64,000 nt of DNA from Streptomyces sp. HNM0574 (GTDB lineage: Bacteria; Actinomycetota; Actinomycetes; Streptomycetales; Streptomycetaceae). Location of the stretch: positions 1 through 64,000 of the forward strand of contig NZ_JAASAH010000006.1 in the NCBI RefSeq assembly GCF_012726235.1, written 5' to 3'. Each line of letters opens with the position of its first letter. Within the stretch, counting starts at the first letter, position 1. A program made the position numbers and the translations under genes. A model generated the notes under the pieces. That model made no database searches. It was not told the origin of the DNA and saw nothing but the letters and a program-made list of their open reading frames with translations. This document shows positions 43,902 to 52,360 of this stretch, one piece after another.

Positions 43902-45302
43902 ATGACGGAAATTCTTTCGCCCGAGCGCGCGGATCGCGATGCTTCGTCCGCCGCACCCGTGGTCGAGCACCCGGCCTGGCCGGTCCTGAAGCGGTCCGTG
44001 GAGGCCATCAGGGCCGCCCAGTCGCCGGACGGCTCGATCGACTTCGAGGCCGAGGGTGCACCCTCCCGTGCCGCCGTCGAGGCCGAGCTGGACAGCGTCT
44101 GCGAGGCCGTCGGCCGGATCTCCGCACTGCTGCCGCACGACGCCGCGTACCACGAGGCCCTCACCGCGGACCTGCGCCGCTGGGCCGAGGACGGCTTCGG
44201 CATACCCGACTTCCTCGACTCGCTGCTCGCCTTCCAGCCCGCGCAGAACCGCGCCGACCGGCTCCAGCACCTGGTCGTCTTCCCCATGTACACCCAGAAC
44301 GGCAACCCGGACCGCAACCTGGAGGCCGTCGTCCTCCGCATGGTCTGGCCCGACTGGCTCGCCGAGCTGGAGCGCACCCGCTACGACAACCCGCTGTTCT
44401 GCGGCATCACCTTCGAGGACTTCACCGGCGGGTACGACACCCACTCCGCCGTCCTCTTCCCCGAGACCATCGCGGTGCGCGAGGCGCCCGCCCGGTTCTC
44501 CTGGGGCGGCATCTTCTGCGACCGCGAGGCGGCCCGCTTCCGCCGCGTCGTCGCCGCGGCCTGCGACGTCACCGGTCTTCAGCTGCCGGAGGAGGCGCGC
44601 GGCCTGCTGGAGGACCAGCGCCGCTGCCAGGAGACCTTCGTGCTGTGGGACATGATCCACGACCGTACGCACAGCCACGGCGACCTGCCCTTCGACCCGT
44701 TCATGATCAAGCAGCGCCAGCCGTTCTGGATGTACGGCCTGGAGGAGCTCCGCTGCGACCTCACCGCCTTCCACGAGGGCCTCAAGCTGGAGGCCGAGGG
44801 CTACCCGCAGGGCCGGGACGTGAGCTACGCGATGCTGCTGGAGCGGCTGTTCCGGTTCCCCGTCACCGGCGAGCGCAAGCGCAACTACGACGGTCTGGGC
44901 GGCCAGTTGCTCTTCGCCTTCCTGCACCGGCACGACGCCCTGCGCTGGACGGACAACACCCTCTCCATCGACTGGGACCTCGCCCGCGAGGTGACCGTCA
45001 AGCTCCGCGAGGCGATCGAGACGCTGTACCGCGAGGGCATCGACCGCCCCAAGCTCGTGCACTGGTTCAAGGCGTACGAGCTGGTCTCCACCTACCTCGC
45101 CCCGCACCCCGGATCGACCTGGGCCAAGGGCCCCGACGCCCTGGACACCAGCCTGCCCCCGCGCAAGCTCGTGGACGAGGTGCTCCCGGACGAGTTTCCG
45201 CTGAGCATGTTCTATGAGGCACTCGCGAAGAAGCTCCGTTCCGTGATCGCATCGACGGAGGGCATCACCGCCGAGGCACCGGCGCACCCCGCCGCGGCCT
45301 GA
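43902..45302 (+). CDS. DUF6421-like protein of unknown function
   Basis: A 466-residue cytosolic protein, probably the DUF6421 family conserved in Streptomyces. It begins MTEILSPERADRDASSAAP and is mostly helical, with notable stretches MYTQNGNPDRNLEAVVLRMVWPDW, DMIHDRTHSHGDLPFDP and FPVTGERKRNYDGLGGQLL. The HDRTHSHGD cluster could bind metal. No signal peptide or membrane segment. It precedes an SDR gene and a threonine aldolase-like gene on the same strand. Confidence 0.75.
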   Translation: MTEILSPERADRDASSAAPVVEHPAWPVLKRSVEAIRAAQSPDGSIDFEAEGAPSRAAVEAELDSVCEAVGRISALLPHDAAYHEALTADLRRWAEDGFGIPDFLDSLLAFQPAQNRADRLQHLVVFPMYTQNGNPDRNLEAVVLRMVWPDWLAELERTRYDNPLFCGITFEDFTGGYDTHSAVLFPETIAVREAPARFSWGGIFCDREAARFRRVVAAACDVTGLQLPEEARGLLEDQRRCQETFVLWDMIHDRTHSHGDLPFDPFMIKQRQPFWMYGLEELRCDLTAFHEGLKLEAEGYPQGRDVSYAMLLERLFRFPVTGERKRNYDGLGGQLLFAFLHRHDALRWTDNTLSIDWDLAREVTVKLREAIETLYREGIDRPKLVHWFKAYELVSTYLAPHPGSTWAKGPDALDTSLPPRKLVDEVLPDEFPLSMFYEALAKKLRSVIASTEGITAEAPAHPAAA

Positions 45303-45345
45303 GCGGGCGTACCCCCTGCCGGACACGGCAGCAGCGACCACACGA

Positions 45346-45367
45346 GGCCGGCGCCACGGCGCCGGCC
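45346..45367 (+). terminator. hairpin downstream of the DUF6421-like gene
   Basis: GGCCGGCGCC (45346-45355) pairs with GGCGCCGGCC (45358-45367) with a tight 2-base loop (effectively 9 pairs and a 4-base loop). It lies 44 bases after the stop, in the 183-base gap before the SDR gene. Confidence 0.45.
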
Positions 45368-45485
45368 CGGAACGACCGGCACGGGACGGACGGCACGGGA
45401 CGACCGGGCGTGCGGACCCGGCGTTGCCGGGCCCGCGGCCGGGGTCGGGCCGGCGGGCCCGGCGAGCACGAGGAGGGCGAGGATC

Positions 45486-46265
45486 ATGACGGACACCACG
45501 ACGCAGGGTTACGAGGGGAACGGCAAGGGCCGGCTGGAGGGCCGGGTCATCGCGGTGGCGGGCGCGGCGGGGCCGGCCGGGCAGGCGACGCTGCTGCGGC
45601 TCGCCGAGGAGGGCGCGGTCGTCGTCGGCTGCGACTCCGACCCGGAGCGCCTCGCGCAGGCCGTGGACGCGGCGAGGTTCGCGCACGGCGGCGCGACCGT
45701 CACCGGCGACACCGTGGACCTGCTCGATCTGGAGGCCACCCGCGAGTGGGCGGTCCGTACGGAGAAGGAGTTCGGGCGGATCGACGGGCTGGTGCACCTG
45801 GTGGGCGGCTGGCGCGGCTCCAAGACCTTCGCGGAGACCGACCTCGGTCACTGGGAGGTGCTGCACAAGCTCCTCGTCCGGACCGTCCAGCACACCTCGC
45901 TGGCCTTCGAGCCGTACCTGCGCGCCGGCGACAACGGCCGCTTCCTGCTGATCAGCGCGGCCGGCACCGGCAAGCCCACCGCGGGCAACGCCGCGTACGC
46001 CGCCGCCAAGGCCGCCGCCGAGGCGTGGACGCTGGCGCTGGCCGACGCCTTCCGCAAGGCCGGGGGCGAGGCGGGCCCGTCGGCCGCCGCTGCGATCCTG
46101 GTGGTCAAGGCGCTGGTGCACGACCAGATGCGGGCCGACCGTCCGAACGCCAAGTTCGCGGGGTTCACGGACGTCAAGGACCTGGCCGCGGCCATCGCCG
46201 AGACTTGGACCAAGCCCACCGCCGAACTGAACGGAAACCGTCTGTGGCTGACCCCCGCCCCGTGA
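45486..46265 (+). CDS. SDR-family NAD(P)-dependent oxidoreductase
   Basis: A 259-residue short-chain dehydrogenase. The cofactor motif VIAVAGAAGPAGQATLL is near residue 20, the SDR strand VHLVGG replaces the common NNAG, and the catalytic Tyr/Lys are in AAYAAAKAAAEAW. The substrate is unknown. ATG at 45486 after GAGGGCGAGGATC. It is coupled by GTGA to the threonine aldolase-like gene. Confidence 0.85.
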   Translation: MTDTTTQGYEGNGKGRLEGRVIAVAGAAGPAGQATLLRLAEEGAVVVGCDSDPERLAQAVDAARFAHGGATVTGDTVDLLDLEATREWAVRTEKEFGRIDGLVHLVGGWRGSKTFAETDLGHWEVLHKLLVRTVQHTSLAFEPYLRAGDNGRFLLISAAGTGKPTAGNAAYAAAKAAAEAWTLALADAFRKAGGEAGPSAAAAILVVKALVHDQMRADRPNAKFAGFTDVKDLAAAIAETWTKPTAELNGNRLWLTPAP

Positions 46266-47368
46266 ACCGTCCCGCCGTGCCGCACACCCAGGACGCCCCG
46301 GACCATCCCGCGACCGACGCCAGGCGCCGCCACGACCCCGAGACCCGCGGATTCGCGAGTGACAACTACGCGGGTGCGCACCCCGAGGTCCTGGCGGCCC
46401 TCGCCCTGGCCAACGGCGGCCACCAGGCCGCCTACGGCGCCGACGACTACACCGCGAATCTGCAACGCCTGATACGCAGCCACTTCGGCCAACGGGCCGA
46501 GGCCTTCCCGGTGTTCAACGGCACCGGTGCCAACGTCGTCTCCCTCCAGGCCGTCACCGACCGCCGGGGCGCCGTCATCTGCGCCGACAGCGCGCACATC
46601 CACGTCGACGAGTGCGGGGCGCCCGAGCGCGTCGGCGGGCTCAAGCTGCTGACCGTCCCCACCGAGGACGGCAAGCTCACCCCCGAGCTGATCGACCGCG
46701 AGGCGTTCGGCTGGGACGACGAGCACCGGGCCATGCCGCAGGTGGTCTCGCTGGCGCAGGGCACCGAACTCGGCACGCTCTACACCGTCGACGAGATCCG
46801 CGCGATCTGCGACCACGCCCACGAGCGCGGCATGAAGGTGCACATGGACGGCTCCCGGATCGCCAACGCGGCCGCCGCGCTGGACGTTCCGATGCGCGCG
46901 TTCACCAACGCGGCCGGGGTGGACATCCTCTCCCTCGGCGGCACCAAGAACGGCATGGTCTTCGGCGAGGCCGTCGTCGTCCTCGAACCCGACGGGGTCC
47001 GGGGCATGCCGCACCTGCGCAAGCTGTCGATGCAGCTGGCCTCGAAGATGCGCTTCGTGTCCGTCCAGTGGGAGGCGCTGCTCGCCGGCGACCTGTGGCT
47101 GCGCAACGCGCGGCGGGCGAACAGCATGGCCCGGCGCCTGGCCGACGGCGTGCGCGGGGTGGACGGCGTGGAGATCCTCTACCCGGTGCAGGCCAACGCG
47201 GTCTTCGCGCGCCTCCCGCACGAGGTGTCCGAACGCCTCCAGAAGCGCTACCGCTTCTACTTCTGGGACGAGGCCGCGGGGGACGTCCGCTGGATGTGCT
47301 CCTTCGACACCCAGGAGGAGGACGTCGACGGCTTCGTCGCCGCGCTGCGCGAGGAGATGGCCAGGTAG
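46262..47368 (+). CDS. threonine aldolase-family PLP enzyme
   Basis: A 368-residue fold-type I PLP protein of the beta-eliminating lyase/threonine aldolase family: FASDNYAGAHPEVLAAL, FPVFNGTGANVVSLQA, HMDGSRIANAA and the PLP Lys in LSLGGTKNGMVFGEAV. It probably splits L-threonine (or allo-threonine) to glycine and acetaldehyde. GTG start overlaps the SDR stop in GTGA. Confidence 0.9.
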   Translation: MNRPAVPHTQDAPDHPATDARRRHDPETRGFASDNYAGAHPEVLAALALANGGHQAAYGADDYTANLQRLIRSHFGQRAEAFPVFNGTGANVVSLQAVTDRRGAVICADSAHIHVDECGAPERVGGLKLLTVPTEDGKLTPELIDREAFGWDDEHRAMPQVVSLAQGTELGTLYTVDEIRAICDHAHERGMKVHMDGSRIANAAAALDVPMRAFTNAAGVDILSLGGTKNGMVFGEAVVVLEPDGVRGMPHLRKLSMQLASKMRFVSVQWEALLAGDLWLRNARRANSMARRLADGVRGVDGVEILYPVQANAVFARLPHEVSERLQKRYRFYFWDEAAGDVRWMCSFDTQEEDVDGFVAALREEMAR

Positions 47369-47378
47369 CGCGCCAACG

Positions 47379-47410
47379 GCAGCCCCCGGAGCGGCAGTTG
47401 CGGGGGCTGC
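47379..47410 (+). terminator. hairpin after the threonine aldolase-like gene
   Basis: GCAGCCCCCG (47379-47388) pairs with CGGGGGCTGC (47401-47410) over ten bases with a 12-base loop, starting 11 bases after the stop codon. Confidence 0.6.
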
Positions 47411-47419
47411 ATAGCGGTG

Positions 47420-47450
47420 AATATATATACGGTCGACGGTAATTCTATTG
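47420..47450 (+). promoter_or_regulatory. AT-rich promoter-like stretch before the transglutaminase-like gene
   Basis: Bases 47417-47450 read GTGAATATATATACGG then TAATTCTATTG, a strongly AT-rich island in this GC-rich genome. TATATA could serve as a -10 box; no clear -35 is seen. It lies about 35-65 bases before the ATG at 47484. Confidence 0.35.
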
Positions 47451-47483
47451 AATGCCGTCGGCCGTCCCCGTACGCTCCTGGGC

Positions 47484-48065
47484 ATGCGGCTGACACCAGT
47501 GACCGCCGACGAGTCGGCCTACCTCGTCGCGGACGACGTCATCGACCACACCCACCCCCTGGTACGGGAGACCGCGGCCCGGCTGCGCGCCCGCACGGAG
47601 GGTCGACTCGGCTACGCGCACGCCGCGTTCGCGCACGTCCGCGACACCATCCCGCACGCGGCGGACGTCGGCGACCCGCGGCGCGGACCCTGGCGCGCCT
47701 CGGAGGTGCTCGCCGCCCGTACCGGCATCTGCCACACCAAGTCCCACGCCCTGGCGGCCCTGTTGCGCGCCGAGGGCATCCCCGCCGGGTTCTGCTACCA
47801 GCGGCTGGACGTGCTGCACGGGCTCCTCGCCGTACGCGTCCCCGGCACGGGCCGCTGGGTGCGGCAGGACCCGCGGGGCAACAAGCCGGGCGTCGACGCC
47901 CGGTTCAGCACCGGCAGGGAGCAACTGGCCTGGCCCGTACGCCCGGAGTGCGGCGAGTGCGACTACCCGCTGCTGTACGACGCGCCGCACCCGGTCGTGC
48001 TGCGGGCGCTGCGCACGGCGCGCGACCGGGAGCACCTGTGGCAGCTGCTCCCGGCCGCGCTGTGA
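47484..48065 (+). CDS. transglutaminase-like (papain-fold) protein
   Basis: A 193-residue transglutaminase-like domain with the catalytic triad in place: Cys in RTGICHTKSHALAALLRAEG, His in LHGLLAVRV and Asp in WVRQDPRGNK. Bacterial members are mostly cysteine proteases or amidases. No signal peptide. The ATG at 47484 is used; a TTG 12 codons upstream is in frame. The PlsC-like gene converges 19 bases downstream. Confidence 0.85.
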   Translation: MRLTPVTADESAYLVADDVIDHTHPLVRETAARLRARTEGRLGYAHAAFAHVRDTIPHAADVGDPRRGPWRASEVLAARTGICHTKSHALAALLRAEGIPAGFCYQRLDVLHGLLAVRVPGTGRWVRQDPRGNKPGVDARFSTGREQLAWPVRPECGECDYPLLYDAPHPVVLRALRTARDREHLWQLLPAAL

Positions 48066-48084
48066 ACCGTGGTGACGTGGCCGG

Positions 48085-48804
48085 TCAGAGAGCCCTGGCC
48101 TGGGCCGGGGTCGGGGCCGTGCCGCCGAGGTGCGCGGGCAGCCACCAGCTGTCCTCGGGGCCCTTCGGCGCCGCGGGGTACGCGCGCTGCGCGGCCTCCA
48201 GCAGCTCCTGGACGCGGCCGCGCAGCCGCTCGGTGACGCCGGGCGCCGTCTCGTCGGGGCCGGGGTGCACCGGCTCGCCGACGTGGATGGAGATGGGGAA
48301 GTGGTTCCGTCCGAAGTCCCGCTTCTGGCCCTTCGTCCACAGCCGCTGGGTGCCCCACAGCGCCACCGGCACCAGCGGCACCCTGGCCTCCTGTGCGAGC
48401 CTGGCGGCACCGGACTTGAAGTCCTTGAGCGTGAACGACCGGGAGATCGTCGCCTCGGGGAAGACGCCGATGACCTCGCCCTCGCGCAGCGAGCGCAGCG
48501 CGTGCCGGTACGCGTCGTCGCCCTGCGAGCGGTCGACGGGGATGTGCTTCATCGCGCGCATCAGCGGCCCCGACACCTTGTGCCGGAAGACCGACTCCTT
48601 CGCCATGAAGCGCACCAGCCGCTTCGCGGGCTGCGCGGCCAGGCCGGCGAAGACGAAGTCGAGATAGCTGATGTGGTTGCTGACGAGGACGGCTCCGCCA
48701 CGGGAGGGGATGTGCTCGGTGCCCTGCATGTCGAACTTCAGGTCCAGCGCCTTGAACCAGGCGCGGGCTGCGCCTATCACCGGCGGGTAGACGAGATCTG
48801 CCAT
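48085..48804 (-). CDS. PlsC-like 1-acylglycerol-3-phosphate acyltransferase
   Basis: A 239-residue membrane-associated acyltransferase. The NHxxxxD motif is NHISYLD and the second motif is FPEATIS; later LVPVALWGTQRLW matches the family. It likely transfers an acyl chain to lysophosphatidate or a related alcohol. Stand-alone leftward gene, with 295 bases to the divergent thioredoxin-like gene. Confidence 0.9.
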   Translation of the reverse strand: MADLVYPPVIGAARAWFKALDLKFDMQGTEHIPSRGGAVLVSNHISYLDFVFAGLAAQPAKRLVRFMAKESVFRHKVSGPLMRAMKHIPVDRSQGDDAYRHALRSLREGEVIGVFPEATISRSFTLKDFKSGAARLAQEARVPLVPVALWGTQRLWTKGQKRDFGRNHFPISIHVGEPVHPGPDETAPGVTERLRGRVQELLEAAQRAYPAAPKGPEDSWWLPAHLGGTAPTPAQARAL

Positions 48805-49049
48805 GTCGGGGGAACCCTTCGTGTCGGTGCCTTGGGCGGGGGTTCTCCCGCCGGACGCCCGGTCACCTACGGATGCGTAACTTCGGGCTTCCGCAGATAG
48901 TTCCCGAAAAGCACCGTCCCCCGCTACCCCGGTCCCGCGCGCTCCGGGAGATCCTCGTCACGTACGCCCGTTCCCCGTCCGCTTCCTCCCCCTTCCGCTC
49001 CCGTGCCGCCCGGTTCACGTGCGGGATCACCGGCTGCGTACGGTGGACG

Positions 49050-49075
49050 CCGGAGCCGCGGGTCCGCGGCTCCGG
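49050..49075. promoter_or_regulatory. perfect 12-bp inverted repeat in the leader of the thioredoxin-like gene
   Basis: CCGGAGCCGCGG (49050-49061) and CCGCGGCTCCGG (49064-49075) are separated by two bases, 24 bases before the ATG at 49100. It can be a hairpin in the mRNA leader close to the ribosome site or an operator. The remaining 295-base gap from 48805 shows no further gene. Confidence 0.45.
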
Positions 49076-49099
49076 GACGATGCTGCGGGAGGTGCGTAG

Positions 49100-49429
49100 A
49101 TGCGGGACGGGGAGCGGCTCACCGCCGAACGGATCGGCGCCGCGCGCCTGGGGGAGCGGGCGACGCTGGTGCACTTCTCCAGCGCCTTCTGCCAGCCGTG
49201 CCGCGCGACGCGGCGGGTGCTGCGCGAGGTCGCGGACATGGTGACCGGCGTCGAGCACGTCGAGATCGACGCGGAGGAGCGCCTCGACCTCGTCCGCGCG
49301 CTGGACGTCACCGGCACCCCGACCGTCCTGGTGCTCGACGCGCACGGGCGCACCGTGCGCCGCGCCTCCGGCCAGCCGCGCAAGGCCGACGTCATCGCGG
49401 CCCTGGGTGAGGCCACCGCCGCGGAGTGA
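49100..49429 (+). CDS. thioredoxin-like protein
   Basis: A 109-residue thioredoxin fold. The redox site is CQPC in VHFSSAFCQPCRATRR instead of the classical CGPC, and the cis-Pro is in VTGTPTVLVLD. It would act as a thiol-disulfide reductant in the cytosol; a special partner is unknown. ATG at 49100 with GGGAGGTG upstream. Confidence 0.9.
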   Translation: MRDGERLTAERIGAARLGERATLVHFSSAFCQPCRATRRVLREVADMVTGVEHVEIDAEERLDLVRALDVTGTPTVLVLDAHGRTVRRASGQPRKADVIAALGEATAAE

Positions 49430-49553
49430 GCGCGGACGCCGTGATTGATCTCCCAAGTGACGGGCGCTTCTTGACGGTGTGCCACCCGGGTCGCCACCGT
49501 GACCGCATGGGGTCTGCGACACCGGGTCATCCGGGCACTACGGGGCGTTGCCG

Positions 49554-50102
49554 GTGAGCACGCTCGACACATCGGCCGCCGACAGCACGGCGCGGGGAGC
49601 GCGTACGGACCCGCCGGGCGCGGGTCCCGGGCTGCTGCGCGCCGCCTTCCGGGAGCACGCCGCGGGCGTCGCCGTCGTCACGGCCCGCTCGGCCGGACCG
49701 GACGGCCGGCTCGCGGGGTTCACCGCCACCTCCCTCACCTCCGTCGCCGCCGAACCGCCCCTGGTCTCCTTCGGGGCCGGGACGGGTTCCTCCAGCTGGC
49801 CCGTGCTCGCCGAGGCCGAGTACGTCGGCGTGCACGTACTGGCCGAGCACCAGCGGGAGTTGGCGGAGCGTTTCGCGCGCAGCGGCGCCGACCGCTTCGC
49901 CGCGCCGACGCGCTGGCGGGAGGGCCCGTACGGCGTGCCCGTGCTGGAGGGCGTGCCGGTGTGGCTGGTGTGCCGGATCGTGGCGCGGGTGCCCGCGGGG
50001 GACCACCGCGTGGTCCTGGCCGAAGTGGCCGCGGGGGAGAGCGCGGAGGGCAGTCGTCCGCTCCTGTATCACCAGGGGCGATTCACGGCGCTGCGTGATT
50101 GA
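49554..50102 (+). CDS. flavin reductase-like FMN-binding protein
   Basis: A 182-residue flavin reductase/split-barrel protein: LRAAFREHAAGVAVVTARS, GFTATSLTSVAAEPPLVSF and FAAPTRWREGPYGVPVLEG. Such proteins give reduced flavin to monooxygenases or act as small reductases. The GTG at 49554 is preferred; a TTG two codons earlier is also open. It is followed by the electron transfer flavoprotein genes. Confidence 0.88.
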   Translation: MSTLDTSAADSTARGARTDPPGAGPGLLRAAFREHAAGVAVVTARSAGPDGRLAGFTATSLTSVAAEPPLVSFGAGTGSSSWPVLAEAEYVGVHVLAEHQRELAERFARSGADRFAAPTRWREGPYGVPVLEGVPVWLVCRIVARVPAGDHRVVLAEVAAGESAEGSRPLLYHQGRFTALRD

Positions 50103-50171
50103 GTTGCCCTTGCGCTCCGCGTTGGGAAGGTCACAGTTCACCGGCCTTGCCAGTGGGGAACGTGCCGAGTG

Positions 50172-50187
50172 TACTGGCGAGTAATAT
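50172..50187 (+). promoter_or_regulatory. promoter region of etfBA
   Basis: TAATAT at 50182-50187 is a good -10 box in a GC-rich gap, 64 bases before the etfB start. It overlaps TACTGGCGAGTA (50172-50183), a short inverted repeat with 4-base arms that could be an operator for a fatty-acid regulator. No good -35 box is visible. Confidence 0.35.
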
Positions 50188-50250
50188 TGTGGACGGCCAG
50201 CAAGGTCCACCGGACCGGAACAGTTAAGACGAGGCAGTAGGAGAGCCGGC

Positions 50251-51036
50251 GTGAGCTTGAGGATCGTTGTCGCTGTGAAGTACGTGCCCGACGCCACTGG
50301 CGACCGGCACTTCGCCGAGGACCTGACGACCGACCGTGAGTCGGTCGACGGGCTGCTGTCGGAACTGGACGAGTACGCGGTCGAGCAGGCGCTCCAGATC
50401 GCGGACGACGCGGACGACGCGGAGGTCACCGTCCTGACCGTGGGTCCGGAGGACGCGAACGACGCGCTGCGCAAGGCGCTGTCGATGGGCGCCGACAAGG
50501 CCGTTCACGTCGAGGACGACGACCTGCACGGCACCGACGCGCTGGGCACCTCCCTGGTGCTGGCCAAGGCCATCGAGAAGACCGGCTACGACCTGGTCGT
50601 GTGCGGCATGGCCTCCACCGACGGCACGATGGGCGTCCTCCCGGCGATGCTCGCCGAGCGTCTCGGTGTGCCGCAGGTGACGCTGCTGTCCGAGGTCTCG
50701 GTCGAGGACGGCAACGTCAAGGGCCGCCGTGACGGCGACACCGCGACCGAGCACCTGGAGGCGGCCCTGCCGGCCGTCGTGTCCGTCACCGACCAGTCGG
50801 GCGAGGCGCGTTACCCCTCCTTCAAGGGGATCATGGCGGCGAAGAAGAAGCCGGTGGAGTCCCTGGACCTGGACGATCTGGACCTGGACGGCGACGACTT
50901 CGGCCTCGAGGGCGCCTGGACCAAGGTCGACGAGGCCACCCCGCGTCCGGCGCGCACCGCGGGCACCGTCGTCAAGGACGAGGGCGAGGGCGGCAAGCAG
51001 CTCGCCGAGTTCCTCGCGGGCCAGAAGCTCCTCTGA
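50251..51036 (+). CDS. etfB: electron transfer flavoprotein beta subunit
   Basis: A 261-residue ETF beta subunit that binds AMP and docks acyl-CoA dehydrogenases. It opens LRIVVAVKYVPD, has TEHLEAALPAVVSVTDQSGEA and an acidic C-terminal stretch (LDLDDLDLDGDD). Electrons pass from dehydrogenases to the FAD in the alpha subunit. GTG at 50251 with AGGAGAG upstream. etfA follows 66 bases downstream. Confidence 0.95.
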   Translation: MSLRIVVAVKYVPDATGDRHFAEDLTTDRESVDGLLSELDEYAVEQALQIADDADDAEVTVLTVGPEDANDALRKALSMGADKAVHVEDDDLHGTDALGTSLVLAKAIEKTGYDLVVCGMASTDGTMGVLPAMLAERLGVPQVTLLSEVSVEDGNVKGRRDGDTATEHLEAALPAVVSVTDQSGEARYPSFKGIMAAKKKPVESLDLDDLDLDGDDFGLEGAWTKVDEATPRPARTAGTVVKDEGEGGKQLAEFLAGQKLL

Positions 51037-51102
51037 GCGGCCCCGCCACCCACGTCCCCCGGGGCCGGGAGCCCCACTCACACCGGCAGGAGAACAATTC
51101 CC

Positions 51103-52065
51103 ATGGCTGAAGTCCTTGTCTACGTCGACCACGTGGACGGTGCCGTCCGCAAGCCGACCCTGGAGCTGCTGACGCTGGCCCGTCGCATCGGCGACCCGGT
51201 CGCGGTGCACCTGGGCCCGAACGCCGAGGAGGCCGCGAAGGTCCTCGGCGAGCACGGCGCCACCCGCGTACTGTCCGCCGACGCCCCGGAGTTCGGCGAC
51301 TACCTCGTCGTCCCGAAGGTGGACGCGCTGCAGGCCGCCTACGACGCCGTCTCCCCGGCCGCCGTGCTGGTGCCCTCCTCCGCCGAGGGCAAGGAGATCG
51401 CGGCCCGCCTCGCGGTCCGCATCGGCTCCGGCATCATCACCGACGCCGTCGACCTGGAGGCCGGCGACGAGGGCCCGGTGGCCTCGCAGTCCGTCTTCGC
51501 GGCCGCGTTCACCACCAAGTCCCGCATCACGCGCGGCACTCCGGTGATCACCGTCAAGCCCAACTCCGCCGCGCCGGAGGCCGCCCCGGCCGCCGGTGCC
51601 GTCGAGGCGCTGTCCGTCTCCTTCGGCGAGCAGGCCACGGGCACCAAGGTCACCTCGCGGGCGCCGCGTGAGTCGACCGGCCGTCCGGAGCTGACCGAGG
51701 CCGCGATCGTCGTCTCCGGCGGCCGTGGCGTGAACGGCGCGGAGAACTTCCACGTCATCGAGTCCCTCGCGGACTCGCTCGGTGCCGCCGTCGGCGCCTC
51801 GCGCGCCGCCGTCGACGCCGGCTGGTACCCGCACTCCAACCAGGTCGGCCAGACCGGTAAGTCCGTCTCGCCGCAGCTGTACATCGCGGCCGGCATCTCC
51901 GGTGCGATCCAGCACCGCGCCGGTATGCAGACCTCGAAGACGATCGTCGCGATCAACAAGGACGCCGAGGCGCCGATCTTCGACCTCGTCGACTACGGCG
52001 TCGTCGGCGACCTCTTCGACGTCGCGCCGCAGCTCACCGAGGAGGTCAAGACCCGCAAGGGCTGA
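51103..52065 (+). CDS. etfA: electron transfer flavoprotein alpha subunit
   Basis: A 320-residue ETF alpha subunit. The N-terminal domain starts MAEVLVYVDHVDGAVRKP; the C-terminal FAD domain shows VVSGGRGVNGAENFHVIE, QVGQTGKSVSPQLYIAAG and GAIQHRAGMQ. It takes electrons from acyl-CoA dehydrogenases and hands them to ETF:quinone oxidoreductase in fatty acid oxidation. Co-transcribed with etfB; a hairpin follows. Confidence 0.95.
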   Translation: MAEVLVYVDHVDGAVRKPTLELLTLARRIGDPVAVHLGPNAEEAAKVLGEHGATRVLSADAPEFGDYLVVPKVDALQAAYDAVSPAAVLVPSSAEGKEIAARLAVRIGSGIITDAVDLEAGDEGPVASQSVFAAAFTTKSRITRGTPVITVKPNSAAPEAAPAAGAVEALSVSFGEQATGTKVTSRAPRESTGRPELTEAAIVVSGGRGVNGAENFHVIESLADSLGAAVGASRAAVDAGWYPHSNQVGQTGKSVSPQLYIAAGISGAIQHRAGMQTSKTIVAINKDAEAPIFDLVDYGVVGDLFDVAPQLTEEVKTRKG

Positions 52066-52087
52066 ACGCCCGGGGCTTGTCCGCCGT

Positions 52088-52119
52088 CGCCCCCGCGCAC
52101 CCGAGGGTGTGCGGGGGCG
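52088..52119 (+). terminator. terminator hairpin after etfA
   Basis: Arms 52088-52100 and 52107-52119 pair over 13 bases with one G-U wobble and a 6-base loop, starting 22 bases after the etfA stop. Confidence 0.65.
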
Positions 52120-52204
52120 GTGTGCGTCCGGGGGTGTGTGCGAAGCGTGGGAATCCGGGCACACAGGGTTTCTCCGTCGTCCCGGGAGGTCTTCCGGGAG
52201 GGTG

Positions 52205-52277
52205 TTGACCTGCGGACACGGCACGGATAACTTCGCTATGCGAATTGCCGATTCCACGTTCCGGAAAATATTCCGGA
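52205..52277 (+). promoter_or_regulatory. promoter and palindrome upstream of the HpcH/HpaI-like gene
   Basis: TTGACC (52205-52210) and TAACTT (52228-52233) are 17 bases apart, a good promoter. Downstream, TCCGGAA-AATA-TTCCGGA (52260-52266 and 52271-52277) is an inverted repeat with perfect 7-base arms, placed where a repressor could block transcription, 83 bases before the GTG at 52361. Confidence 0.55.
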
Positions 52278-52360
52278 CATCCGTGCCGGGCACCGCCCGT
52301 GAGGCGGCGGCACGGCGGAGTGAGAATGGGCAGAGACCGGATGCGGAAGGAGAGTCGGAC

